Positions 9,601-16,982 of a stretch of 39,078 nucleotides of DNA are shown here, in pieces. Below the pieces are notes generated by a model that saw only the letters and a program-made list of their open reading frames with translations, ran no database searches and was not told where the DNA came from. Where the stretch lies: positions 1 to 39,078 of the forward strand of contig VXNP01000063.1 in NCBI GenBank assembly GCA_009840525.1, written 5' to 3'. The stretch comes from Gammaproteobacteria bacterium (GTDB lineage Bacteria > Gemmatimonadota > Gemmatimonadetes > Longimicrobiales > Gaopeijiaceae). A program made the translations under genes and the position numbers. How positions within the stretch are numbered: position 1 is the stretch's first letter; each line of letters opens with the position of its first letter.

Positions 9601-12600
9601 TATGGAACGACGAGCTCGACCAGCGCGGGCTGTGGGACGAGGCGTGCCTGGCGACCCGGGCGGTGGTCTACCGCATCGGCGACCCCAGGGTCAACTGCAC
9701 CCGGGGCAACGGACGTCCGGACTCGGAAGACCTGGACGGGGACGGCAATCTGGACATCGACGAGCGCTACATGCGCTACCTGGTGGAGCTCGACGGATCC
9801 TCCCCCTACCTGGTGCGCGACACCATCGAGACCGGAACCCAATTCCGCCTCTACCGGATTCCGCTGCGCGGGCCGCAGGCGATCAATCCGGGCGGGGTCT
9901 TCACCGACGGCGATTTTCGAGCCGTCAAGCACCTGCGTCTCACGATCACCGGCAACGGCGAGGGAGCGGCCGTGCTGGCGCGGATGCGCCTGGTGGGCTC
10001 GCGCTGGGTGAAGCGGGCGGGCGAGGGGGTGCTCACCGGAATGACCGGCGATGACCCGGGGACCGGGGGCGCCATTGAGGTGAGCCCGGTGGGCGCGGTG
10101 GAGGTGGGCGCCGCCTACCATCCGCCGCCCGGCGTGGTGGAACAGCTCGACGATCCCGTCAGCGCCCTGGGGGCGCAGGGCGTGGAGTTCAGCGAGAAGG
10201 CGCTTGGCATCACCTACAGGGGGCTTCCCCCCGGGGAGAGGGCGGAGGTCTATCACCGCTTTCCCCAGCGTCCCAGGAACTTCCTCACCTACAGGCAGGC
10301 GCGCATCTGGGCACTGGCGCGCCGAGGCGACTGGGGGATGGACCGTCCCACCTATTTCTTTCTGAAGGTCGGGAGCGACGAGGACAACTTCTATCTCTAC
10401 CGCACGCCGCTGGAACCGGCTGTGGATCCCGACGGGACCCGGGCCGAGGACTGGCTTCCGGAGGTTCTGGTGGACTTCGACCGCTGGCTCGAATTGCGCA
10501 GCGAGGCCGAGCAGCGGCTCATCGAGGATCCGCCGACCGCGGGCGCGCCGGCTCTGGTGGTATGGAGCGCCGACTCGACCTACGCGGTGGTGCTTCAGGA
10601 CCGGGCGCGCGCCCCCAATCTCTCGCAGGTGCGCGAGCTTTCGCTGGGCGTCTGGAACGAGGGCGACTTCCCCGACGACGGCGAGGTGTGGATCAATGAT
10701 TTCCGTCTCTCCAGGGCCGTCACCGACCGCGGACTTGCCAGCCACCTGAACGTGGACTTGAACGCGTCCGACTTCATGACCACGCGCATCTCGGTCTCTG
10801 ACCGGGGCGCCCTGTTCCGTCAGTTGGAAGGCGATCCCAGCTACCAGCGCGACCAGCAGTTGACGGCGAACTCGACGCTGCAGCTGAGCCGTTTCACCCC
10901 CGCCTCCTGGGGCATCGAGCTGCCGCTGACCGTTTCGCATACCACCTCCGGCCAGGATCCCACCTTCCTGCTGAGGAGCGATATCCGCGCCGACCGGCTC
11001 GAAGGGCTGCGCAAGGTCGCCTTCGATCGAACCCGCGTCGGGCTGTCGTTCCGCAAGCGGACGCCTTCCAGCAACCCGCTGGCGGCCATCTTCCTCGACG
11101 GGCTGAGCGCGCGCGCCGGCTATTCATCGTCGCAGTCGGCGACCGCAACCTCGGACTCGGATTCGCGCGTGGTGGACGCGCGGGTGGGCTACGACCGGGC
11201 GCTGGAGCCGCGCACCCTGCCGGTGGTTCCTGGATTCCTGGGTGGTGTGGTGCGTGCCCTGCTTCCGGAATCGCTGGAGGAGCGGGTGCTGGCGAGCCGC
11301 CTGCGCTGGAGCCCGGAGCGGATCGGGTTCGGGGCATCCTACGCCAACCAGCGCAACCAGACCTATCGCTACGAGCAGATCCTGCGCCTGCCCGGCGACT
11401 CCACCGCGACCCGCACCCGGTCTCCCCGGAGAGGCGTGGATACGGATGCGCGCATCATCTTCCGGCCCTTTCAGTCCGTGACCGCGACCACCGACTTCAC
11501 TTCCACCCGCGATCTGCTGGCGCCGGAACTCGCGGTACGGGATCCGGCGGTAAGGCCGCTGCTGACGCGGGAGCGGTGGTCGCCGGGGGGCGTCGATCTG
11601 GGCTGGGAGACGAATCGCCGGCTGCGCACCAACATGCGCTGGGGACCCCGGCCCGCGGACTGGCTGCAGTGGACGCTGACCTGGACGACCACCTACAGCT
11701 CCGACCGCAACGCCACCCTCGTGCGGCGCCAGGTGGTGGAGGCCGACACGCTGCGCGACCTCCAGCGCAACGTGGGCGGACAGCGGAGCGCGAGCGCTTC
11801 CGTCATCTTCGACCCGGGGACGCTCGCCCGGGGCGGCCCCCCCAGGCCGGGCGTGTCCGACGCTCCGCCCCAGGGGACGATGCGCCGTCTCGCCGGCGCG
11901 CTCTCGCCCATCTCGGTCAACTGGCAGGACGGCCTTACCTCGCGCTTCAACCGCAAGGTGCTGGACCCGGATGTGCGGTATCAGTTCGGGCTGAGCGACC
12001 TCGACGGCTTCCGGGTGGTGGACGGGGCCACCGCGGCCACGCTCGTGGACCGAAACGGCTGGGCCACGGGTTCGGGGGTCACGCTCCTGCCGGGAATCAC
12101 CGCGAGCGTGGACTATTCGGTCACCGACATCGCCACCTTCGACACGCGCAGCGACCGCGCAGCGAATACCCGCAGCTGGCCCAACATCGTACTGAGGGCG
12201 TCGTCGATTCCATTGCCGTCCTTCATGCAACCGGTGGTCGAGCGGCTCACGGTGAACTCGGGATACCGCGTCGACACCCGCCGACTCTCCTTCGGCACGG
12301 GAACCCAGCAGCAAAGGCTGCAGGAGGACGCAACCATCCCGCTCGACGTGTCGGTGCGCTGGGGAGGCGGCTTTTCGGCCAGCTACCGGACCACCATGAC
12401 CCGCGGCGAGGGCACCGATCCCACCGGCGACACCCGCCGCCGCCGAAACACCCACGTCTTCACCATGAGCGGCAGCTTCACGCCCCCGGGAGAGCTGGGA
12501 GCGCGGCTGGAACGGCCGATCCAGGCGTCGCTGCGCTACAATCAGGCGGGACAGAGCGACTGTCGCATCACCTCCGGCAACGACGAGTGCGTGCCCTTCG

Positions 12601-12788
12601 TGGACCAGAGCAACGCAACCTTCAACCTCACGCTGGACACGGTCGTTTCCGAGCTGCAGGTCGGCTTTCAGGCCAGCTACACCAATCGCCAGTCGAACAT
12701 CGGCCAGCGGCTGGGTTCGACCCAGTTCCAGATCGGCTTCTGGGGCCAGTTCGTGTACAACGCGGGAGCCTTCGCGGGACTTCCCTGA
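6684..12788 (+). CDS. sprA: SprA-like giant outer-membrane protein
   Basis: A 2,034-residue exported protein resembling SprA, the type IX secretion translocon barrel of Bacteroidota. I place the start at the ATG at 6684, which gives a signal peptide MGWRVAAMLPAIGLLVPAAA; a TTG at 6624 is in frame but adds 20 non-hydrophobic residues. SprA landmarks appear in order: a GGTISERIVVNVDYDQTREF block near 190-210 followed by GVEDEILQGVEVGDVTF; DYVIDYDMGQVQLL (about 650); HDFDSTSDLPLSSL with a WRLGSAP (about 785-810); SEDLDGDGNLDIDERYMRY (about 1015); VGSDEDNFYLYRTPL (about 1230); and GEVWINDFRLS (about 1335). The last 650 residues are alternating-pattern beta strands ending in YNAGAF, as expected for a large barrel. 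The frame is intact over 6.1 kb. Whether it secretes proteins here is inference. Confidence 0.8.
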   Translation: MGWRVAAMLPAIGLLVPAAAAPQATPGRGAVDWRGLFPPPPQLASTPLPPPVLVSLGLARVPLLFPVAFDPVPGAGSPWFRSAVLGPPGPAGASLLRPGTELAGRITRPSPEADPADAGPVGFLPELPPEPEAAVIPGAGPIEFQDLDVRILGRGEFGGDWTRFRPCDAGIQLGCQPGLLPRLVPELQFGVQMGGTISERIVVNVDYDQTREFSATNNINVFYQGVEDEILQGVEVGDVTFGLPDSRFLTEGIPAGNFGLRATGQLGPVDFETVFAQQRGDLSSREFRLAGAGTDRAFVQEDTIVVDNADYVRGQFFFLADPRNLFDYPHIDVLGADPSTVPSSAIPGAEPIQLYRFENDPVTRQQVEGYIQADASATLGDDTVTESGWFRYLQAGVDYFVHPSGLWIALRSPLRRDEMLAVTYVTAAGDTIGDYNPERIHNEGGRPRLSLLRASEPNHQPGRPTWDLEMHQVYRVSGSNDVEIPSVSLDISVGELSAGRTFTRGLAGEDITYLKLLGLDEESPVDVIDRAYVYKPAADDFEEQPAVSGTFIIFPTLRPFAEPPPIYSLGLSAEETSEILAGDANPEIYDAVDPYERENAGLYWLTIPFRVRSEGLISSFSLGALGIRDGSERLFFGDRALVARDDYVIDYDMGQVQLLDAETLFASDPQGDLRATWEQQALFQIAPTSVFGMNASTALGDAGELNFLGLYQRETGLLRRPQLGVEPASIVLGGLNGRLDLELPALDRALDRIPGLAHSGVSRLSVNGEMALSLPSPNTAGDVYLHDFDSTSDLPLSSLSTGWRLGSAPQFRDGALEALPPELGAGDIASLQWQHTWITEGASGDSTGVFEGFLPRNDIDRQINFAGNEFREPGLLLTFGVGDGATGGRFDRRRWRSITANLASTGLDLTRTEFLDLYIAGGEELTLVFDLGTVSEDALFVDASGLTGGTREGGNTWGLGALDQEADPRQGEIWNDELDQRGLWDEACLATRAVVYRIGDPRVNCTRGNGRPDSEDLDGDGNLDIDERYMRYLVELDGSSPYLVRDTIETGTQFRLYRIPLRGPQAINPGGVFTDGDFRAVKHLRLTITGNGEGAAVLARMRLVGSRWVKRAGEGVLTGMTGDDPGTGGAIEVSPVGAVEVGAAYHPPPGVVEQLDDPVSALGAQGVEFSEKALGITYRGLPPGERAEVYHRFPQRPRNFLTYRQARIWALARRGDWGMDRPTYFFLKVGSDEDNFYLYRTPLEPAVDPDGTRAEDWLPEVLVDFDRWLELRSEAEQRLIEDPPTAGAPALVVWSADSTYAVVLQDRARAPNLSQVRELSLGVWNEGDFPDDGEVWINDFRLSRAVTDRGLASHLNVDLNASDFMTTRISVSDRGALFRQLEGDPSYQRDQQLTANSTLQLSRFTPASWGIELPLTVSHTTSGQDPTFLLRSDIRADRLEGLRKVAFDRTRVGLSFRKRTPSSNPLAAIFLDGLSARAGYSSSQSATATSDSDSRVVDARVGYDRALEPRTLPVVPGFLGGVVRALLPESLEERVLASRLRWSPERIGFGASYANQRNQTYRYEQILRLPGDSTATRTRSPRRGVDTDARIIFRPFQSVTATTDFTSTRDLLAPELAVRDPAVRPLLTRERWSPGGVDLGWETNRRLRTNMRWGPRPADWLQWTLTWTTTYSSDRNATLVRRQVVEADTLRDLQRNVGGQRSASASVIFDPGTLARGGPPRPGVSDAPPQGTMRRLAGALSPISVNWQDGLTSRFNRKVLDPDVRYQFGLSDLDGFRVVDGATAATLVDRNGWATGSGVTLLPGITASVDYSVTDIATFDTRSDRAANTRSWPNIVLRASSIPLPSFMQPVVERLTVNSGYRVDTRRLSFGTGTQQQRLQEDATIPLDVSVRWGGGFSASYRTTMTRGEGTDPTGDTRRRRNTHVFTMSGSFTPPGELGARLERPIQASLRYNQAGQSDCRITSGNDECVPFVDQSNATFNLTLDTVVSELQVGFQASYTNRQSNIGQRLGSTQFQIGFWGQFVYNAGAFAGLP

Positions 12789-12913
12789 GGATGGCCGGAG
12801 CGGGCTTGCGGCTGCATTCGGCGATCCGCTGCCCGAGCGAGTGACGCGCGCTCGAGGGCAGAAGGTCCCAAACCGCCATTCCTTCGCCCCCGCCGTGGAA
12901 TGATCGTCGTGTC

Positions 12914-13594
12914 ATGACACGCGACGAATCACGCACCCTGGCGATCACGGCCGGCGTCCTCTTTCTGGCGGGCGCCGCGCGGGCGGGGCTGGAAGCGGTG
13001 CGGCCTCCCCTCGCCCTCGAGGCCGACACCGTTTCGGCCAACGCGCTGGCCGCGGATTCGCGGGAGATGGTCGACGAGCAGGAGCGGCGGTCGGCCCCGC
13101 TTGCCCCGGGTGAGCGTCTGGACCCGAACATGGCGGGCGAGGAGGAGCTCGACCGACTGCCCGGCATCGGGCCGGCGGCGGCCCGGGCCATCGTCGAATC
13201 ACGGATTGCGGACGGTCGCTTCGAGGATGTCGAGGCGCTCATGCGGGTGCGCGGGATCGGGCCGGCGACGATCGAGCGGCTCGCGCCGCACCTGACCCTC
13301 GACGCGGGCGGCGGAGGACGGCCCGTGCGCGAGGCGGTCACGGCAACGCCGCGACCGGCCCGGAACGCCGCTTCGTCCGCGAACCATAAGGTGGCGCCCG
13401 CCATCGACCTCAACCGTGCCACCTCCGAGGAGCTCGAGCAGGTGCGTGGCATCGGTCCCGCGCTCGCGGCGCGGATCATCGCGCGCCGGGACGAAGTGGG
13501 TGGTTTCGGGCGGGTGGAAGACCTGATCGAGGTGCGCGGGATCGGGCCGGCGACGCTCCAGTCCATGCGCGACCGCTTCTTCGTGCGACAATGA
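12914..13594 (+). CDS. ComEA-like double helix-hairpin-helix protein
   Basis: A 226-residue membrane-anchored protein with one N-terminal hydrophobic segment (TLAITAGVLFLAGAA, residues 8-22) and two ComEA-type helix-hairpin-helix modules. The first runs from about 70 to 130 (DRLPGIGPAAARAIV, then VRGIGPATIERL). The second runs from about 162 to 226 (IDLNRATSEELEQVRGIG, then VRGIGPATLQSM). A Pro/Ala-rich linker separates them. HhH modules bind the DNA backbone without sequence preference, and ComEA is the periplasmic DNA receptor in natural transformation, which usually has a single module. The stop overlaps the pilT start as ATGA, so the protein is made together with pilus parts. The start codon lies in the middle of a perfect 14-bp palindrome (12908-12921). 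Confidence 0.85.
   Translation: MTRDESRTLAITAGVLFLAGAARAGLEAVRPPLALEADTVSANALAADSREMVDEQERRSAPLAPGERLDPNMAGEEELDRLPGIGPAAARAIVESRIADGRFEDVEALMRVRGIGPATIERLAPHLTLDAGGGGRPVREAVTATPRPARNAASSANHKVAPAIDLNRATSEELEQVRGIGPALAARIIARRDEVGGFGRVEDLIEVRGIGPATLQSMRDRFFVRQ
13246..13555 (+). repeat. 25-nt identical repeat within the HhH gene
   Basis: The bases 13246-13270 and 13531-13555 are identical over 25 nt, 285 bp (95 codons) apart and in the same frame. Both encode VRGIGPAT in the second hairpin of the two HhH modules. Identity at synonymous positions suggests a fairly recent internal duplication or gene conversion. Confidence 0.8.
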
Positions 13595-14730
13595 CCGACA
13601 CGACCGCGGCCTTCCCGAACCCCGCATCGGGCCCGGTTGAGGACAGGCACGGATTCCCGCCCGCGCTGCGTGCGCTGCTGGAGGAGATGGTGGAAAGGGA
13701 CGCTTCCGACCTGCACGTCACGGCCGGAATCCCGCCCAGGCTTCGCATCGATGGCGAGCTTGCCGACGCACGCCGCGGCGGCGCGCTTGCTCCGCAAGAG
13801 GCGGCGGAGCTCGTGGATTCGGTGCTCACCCGGGCTCGGAGAGAGCAGCTTGCAGCGGGGGGCGAGATCGATTTCGCATTCGATCTGGCGGGCATCGCGC
13901 GCTTTCGCTGCAGTTGCCACCGCCAGCGGGGACAGCCGGCCATGGCCTTGCGCAGAATCCCCCACGAGATCCCCCGGTTGGAGGACCTTCGTCTTCCGGG
14001 CGTGGTGCGCCGCCTGGTTGAGCGACCCCACGGCCTCGTGCTGGTCACCGGGCCTACCGGTTCCGGGAAGTCGACGACCCTGGCCGCCATGCTGAGCCGG
14101 ATCAACGAGACCCGGAAGGGCCATATCGTCACCATCGAAGACCCCGTGGAGTTCGTTCATCCGTCCAGGGGCTGCGTCGTAAGCCAGCGCGAGGTGGGTT
14201 CCGACACGATGAGCTTCGCGGCTGCCCTGAAGTCGGCGACCCGGCAGGACCCGGATGTCATCCTCATCGGCGAGATGCGGGATCCCGAAACCATTGCGGC
14301 GGTGCTGACCATTGCGGAAACCGGGCACTTGGTGCTCGCGACGCTGCACACCAATGCGGCCGCGGCCTCGGTCCACCGCATCATCGATGTCTTCGAGTCG
14401 GGACGGCAGGCGCAAGTTCGTGCCCAACTGGCCCTGGTGCTGGAGGGGGTGGTGACCCAGAACCTGCTGCAGCGGGCGCGTGGGCGTGGGCGGGTTGCGG
14501 CGTGCGAGGTGCTCATCTGCACACCGGCGGTGCGCGCCGCCATCCGCGACCGCAAGGTTCACCAGATTCCCTCGATGATGCAGGCGGGGAGAAAGCACGG
14601 CATGCAGACCATGAACGATGCACTGCGCCAGCTCCGCATGCGCGGAGAGGTGTCCACGGAGGCCGCGATGCGGGTTTCCCCCGATCCCGCGGAGCTGCTC
14701 CGGTCGCTCGGCGACCCGCGGCGCTCCTAG
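13591..14730 (+). CDS. pilT: Type IV pilus retraction ATPase PilT
   Basis: A 379-residue cytoplasmic hexameric ATPase of the PilT/VirB11 family, which powers pilus disassembly and retraction. The N-terminal PAS-like part (about 20-140) carries ASDLHVTAGIPPRLRIDGEL. Walker A is GPTGSGKST near 153-161, the Asp box IEDPVEFVH lies near 182-190, Walker B DVILIGEMRDPETI near 222-235, and the His box ATLHTNAA near 249-256. The PilT-type C-terminus AIRDRKVHQIPSMMQAG is present near 315-335, which separates it from PilB. The retraction motif is close to, but not identical with, the usual AIRNLIRE. It is coupled to the ComEA-like gene upstream and followed 6 bp later by pilC. PilU is the alternative name for such paralogues. 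Confidence 0.92.
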   Translation: MTDTTAAFPNPASGPVEDRHGFPPALRALLEEMVERDASDLHVTAGIPPRLRIDGELADARRGGALAPQEAAELVDSVLTRARREQLAAGGEIDFAFDLAGIARFRCSCHRQRGQPAMALRRIPHEIPRLEDLRLPGVVRRLVERPHGLVLVTGPTGSGKSTTLAAMLSRINETRKGHIVTIEDPVEFVHPSRGCVVSQREVGSDTMSFAAALKSATRQDPDVILIGEMRDPETIAAVLTIAETGHLVLATLHTNAAAASVHRIIDVFESGRQAQVRAQLALVLEGVVTQNLLQRARGRGRVAACEVLICTPAVRAAIRDRKVHQIPSMMQAGRKHGMQTMNDALRQLRMRGEVSTEAAMRVSPDPAELLRSLGDPRRS

Positions 14731-14736
14731 CGGTCC

Positions 14737-15885
14737 GTGGGAAAACTCCCGGCGTTTGAGCGGGCAGGCAGATCCCGAGCGATCTCCCGGTCGCAACGGC
14801 GCCCGGGTGCCGGGGCGGTGTGGCGGCGGATGCGTTCACCGTTCCGAGACCGCGTGCCGTCGCGCGACATCGCGGTCTTCGCGCGCCAGTTCGCCACCAT
14901 GATCCAGTCCGGCCTGCCCCTGGCGCCCAGCCTGGGGGTGCTCGCGGAGCAGGCCGGCAACGCGAGGCTGGCGGCCGTGGTGGGCGACGTGCGTCACGAC
15001 ATCGAGGCGGGCCGGACCCTTGCGGGAGCGCTCGGTGAGCATCCGGCGGTATTCAATCAACTGTTCGTCAGCATGGTCGCCGCAGGGGAGGCGGGGGGCG
15101 TGCTGGATACGGTGCTGGCGCGCCTGGCCGACTCGCTCGAAAGGACCGACCGCCTCTCGCGGAAGGTGCGGGGCGCCCTGATCTACCCGGCAGTGGTGGT
15201 GGTGGTGGCCGCCTGTGCCCTGCTGGTCCTGCTCGAATTCGTGATCCCGACCTTCCAGGAGATGTTCGCGGCGTCGGATCTGCCCTTGCCGCTGCCCACG
15301 CGGATGGTCATCGGTCTTTCGGAGAGCCTGCGGGCATTCTGGTGGCTTCCCCCTCTCTTCGCCGCGGGTGCGTGGGTCGGGCTAAGGCGCGCCCGCGCCA
15401 CACCTCGCGGCCGCCTGGTTCTGGACCGCCTGCTGCTGGCTTCCCCGGTGGTCGGCCCGCTGTGTCTGAAGATGGCGATGGTCCGATTCGCCCGCACGCT
15501 GGGCACCCTGGTGGCCTCCGGCGTGGCGATTCTGGAGGCGCTGGAAATCACCGCCGCGAGCACGGGCAACCGCGTGGTGCACGACGCAGTCATGAACTCC
15601 CGGAGATCGATCGCGGGGGGGAACACCATCGCCGAGCCTCTCCGGGCATCCGGGATCTTCCCGCCCATGGTGCTGCAGATGATCCACGTCGGCGAGCAGA
15701 CCGGCGGTCTGGACGAGATGCTGGCGAAGATCGCCGACTTCTATGACGATGAGACCGGGCGCTCGATAGAGGCTCTGCTGGCGGCGTTCGAGCCGGCGAT
15801 GGTCACCGTCCTGGGCGTCGTGGTGGGTGGAATGATCGTGTCCATGTACCTTCCCATCTTCGACATGATCAACGTCGTGGGGTGA
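14737..15885 (+). CDS. pilC: Type IV pilus inner-membrane platform protein PilC
   Basis: A 382-residue GspF/PilC-family protein, the inner-membrane platform on which pilins are assembled and taken apart by the PilB and PilT motors. Two GspF repeats are visible. The first begins at about 46 (IAVFARQFATMIQSGLPL) and contains VSMVAAGEAGGVLDTVL; the second contains FARTLGTLVASGVAILEALE and HVGEQTGGLDEML. Membrane helices fall near 167-195, 218-235 and 350-375. The start is a GTG at 14737 with a poor Shine-Dalgarno; the ATG at 14830 (MRSPFRDRV) is an alternative that would lose only a basic 31-residue leader. The cytoplasmic N-terminal region is shorter than in many PilC proteins of about 400-420 residues. 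Confidence 0.88.
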   Translation: MGKLPAFERAGRSRAISRSQRRPGAGAVWRRMRSPFRDRVPSRDIAVFARQFATMIQSGLPLAPSLGVLAEQAGNARLAAVVGDVRHDIEAGRTLAGALGEHPAVFNQLFVSMVAAGEAGGVLDTVLARLADSLERTDRLSRKVRGALIYPAVVVVVAACALLVLLEFVIPTFQEMFAASDLPLPLPTRMVIGLSESLRAFWWLPPLFAAGAWVGLRRARATPRGRLVLDRLLLASPVVGPLCLKMAMVRFARTLGTLVASGVAILEALEITAASTGNRVVHDAVMNSRRSIAGGNTIAEPLRASGIFPPMVLQMIHVGEQTGGLDEMLAKIADFYDDETGRSIEALLAAFEPAMVTVLGVVVGGMIVSMYLPIFDMINVVG

Positions 15886-15894
15886 AGGGGGCGA

Positions 15895-16806
15895 GTGGAG
15901 AACTCAGCACGGGAAGGACGGCCACGGGCCTCGTGGGGCGGGCGCCTCCTGCTCGCGCTCCTGTCGCGGCTTCCGAGGGCGGTCGCCAGCCGCGGTTTCG
16001 GCCGGCTTGCGGACGCCGGAATCCCCCGCCCACTGCGGGCGACCCTGATCGGAGGCTTCGCGCGCATGGTTGGCGCACGGATGGACGAAGCCAGGCAGGC
16101 GCCTGCCGACTACGCCAGCCTGAATGCGTTCTTCGTGCGGCGGCTCGCGTCCGGCGCCCGGCAGTGGCCGTCGGATGCTTCGCTGGCGACGTCGCCGGTG
16201 GACGGCGTGCTCACCCGGCTCGGCACGGTGGAGGACGGACAGCTCGTGCAGGCGAAGGGACGCCGCTACACCGCGGCCGCCCTGCTGGCCGGCGAGGATG
16301 CCGCGGCCCGCTTCCATGGCGGGCTGTATGCGACCATCTACCTCGCGCCCAGGCACTACCATCGCATCCACGCCCCGGTCGCGGGTCGGCTCCGCTCGGC
16401 GTCATACGTCCCGGGGGGGCTCTTCCCGGTGAACGCCGCCGCGGTCGCCGAGATACCGGATCTGCTCGCGACGAACGAACGCGTCGTCTGCTCGATCGCA
16501 GGGGGTGCTGGGCGGGTCGCGCTGGTGGCGGTCGGGGCGTACAACGTCGGGCGCATCTCCACCGCGTTCGATCCGGCGTGGGGCGGGGGGGAGGGGGGCT
16601 GGGTGACCAACCGCCGCCCGCCGTCCGAGCGCCACCGGACCTACCAGCCCCCGCTCACCATTGCGCGCGGTCAGGAGATCATGGCCTTTCATCTGGGGTC
16701 GTGCGTGGTCATGCTGCTCGAGCGCGACAGCCATGAATGGGTGCCCGGCCTGACCGCCGGGCGGGAAATCCGCCTCGGGGAAGCGCTCGCGCGGCCGTTG
16801 CCTTGA
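15895..16806 (+). CDS. psd: Phosphatidylserine decarboxylase proenzyme
   Basis: A 303-residue pyruvoyl enzyme that converts phosphatidylserine to phosphatidylethanolamine at the inner membrane. Family signatures are NAFFVRRL (78-85), the Asp-containing SPVDGVL (100-106), YLAPRHYHRIHAP (149-161) and GGLFPVN (174-180). The self-cleavage site is LGSC at 267-270 in place of the usual LGST; Ser269, which becomes the pyruvoyl group, is kept. The Asp-His-Ser set needed for self-processing therefore looks complete. The GTG start at 15895 follows GGTGAAGGGGG and lies 9 bp after the pilC stop, so psd is probably read with the pilus genes, though the two functions are not obviously linked. The length fits the E. 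coli-type family. Confidence 0.93.
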   Translation: MENSAREGRPRASWGGRLLLALLSRLPRAVASRGFGRLADAGIPRPLRATLIGGFARMVGARMDEARQAPADYASLNAFFVRRLASGARQWPSDASLATSPVDGVLTRLGTVEDGQLVQAKGRRYTAAALLAGEDAAARFHGGLYATIYLAPRHYHRIHAPVAGRLRSASYVPGGLFPVNAAAVAEIPDLLATNERVVCSIAGGAGRVALVAVGAYNVGRISTAFDPAWGGGEGGWVTNRRPPSERHRTYQPPLTIARGQEIMAFHLGSCVVMLLERDSHEWVPGLTAGREIRLGEALARPLP

Positions 16807-16909
16807 CCTGGGTCGCCCAGATCCACCGAGCGTCTTTCGGCATGTCCTCCGCGCGGTTCCCCGCGCGACGCGACGCACGCCACTCCGCCCATCCCGGGAT
16901 CGGCCCATG

Positions 16910-16938
16910 TTGACCACGGTCCGCTCGCGGGGCATCCT
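16910..16938 (+). promoter_or_regulatory. Weak candidate promoter for the AGCS symporter
   Basis: TTGACC at 16910-16915 is a good -35 hexamer, but the hexamer 17 bp downstream is CATCCT (16933-16938), only three of six matches to TATAAT. The spacing and place, about 45 bp before the GTG start at 16983, are right. I searched this leader for glycine riboswitch sequence, common upstream of AGCS genes, and saw none. Confidence 0.3.
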
Positions 16939-16982
16939 TCCCGATTCCGACACCCGATTCGCCCCGCAGCCGAGGAGCCTCC

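Noticed and set aside
8352..10940. Long minus-strand open frame of 862 codons inside the SprA-like gene
   Set aside because: It is antisense to a coherent 2,034-residue protein, is rich in Arg/Pro/Gly/His from GC-rich codons, and has no domain or leader.
16808..16820. CTGGG-TCG-CCCAG hairpin after psd as a terminator
   Set aside because: Only a 5-bp stem and no following T-run.
16807..16982. Glycine riboswitch before the AGCS symporter
   Set aside because: None of the conserved glycine aptamer segments can be found in the 176 bp.
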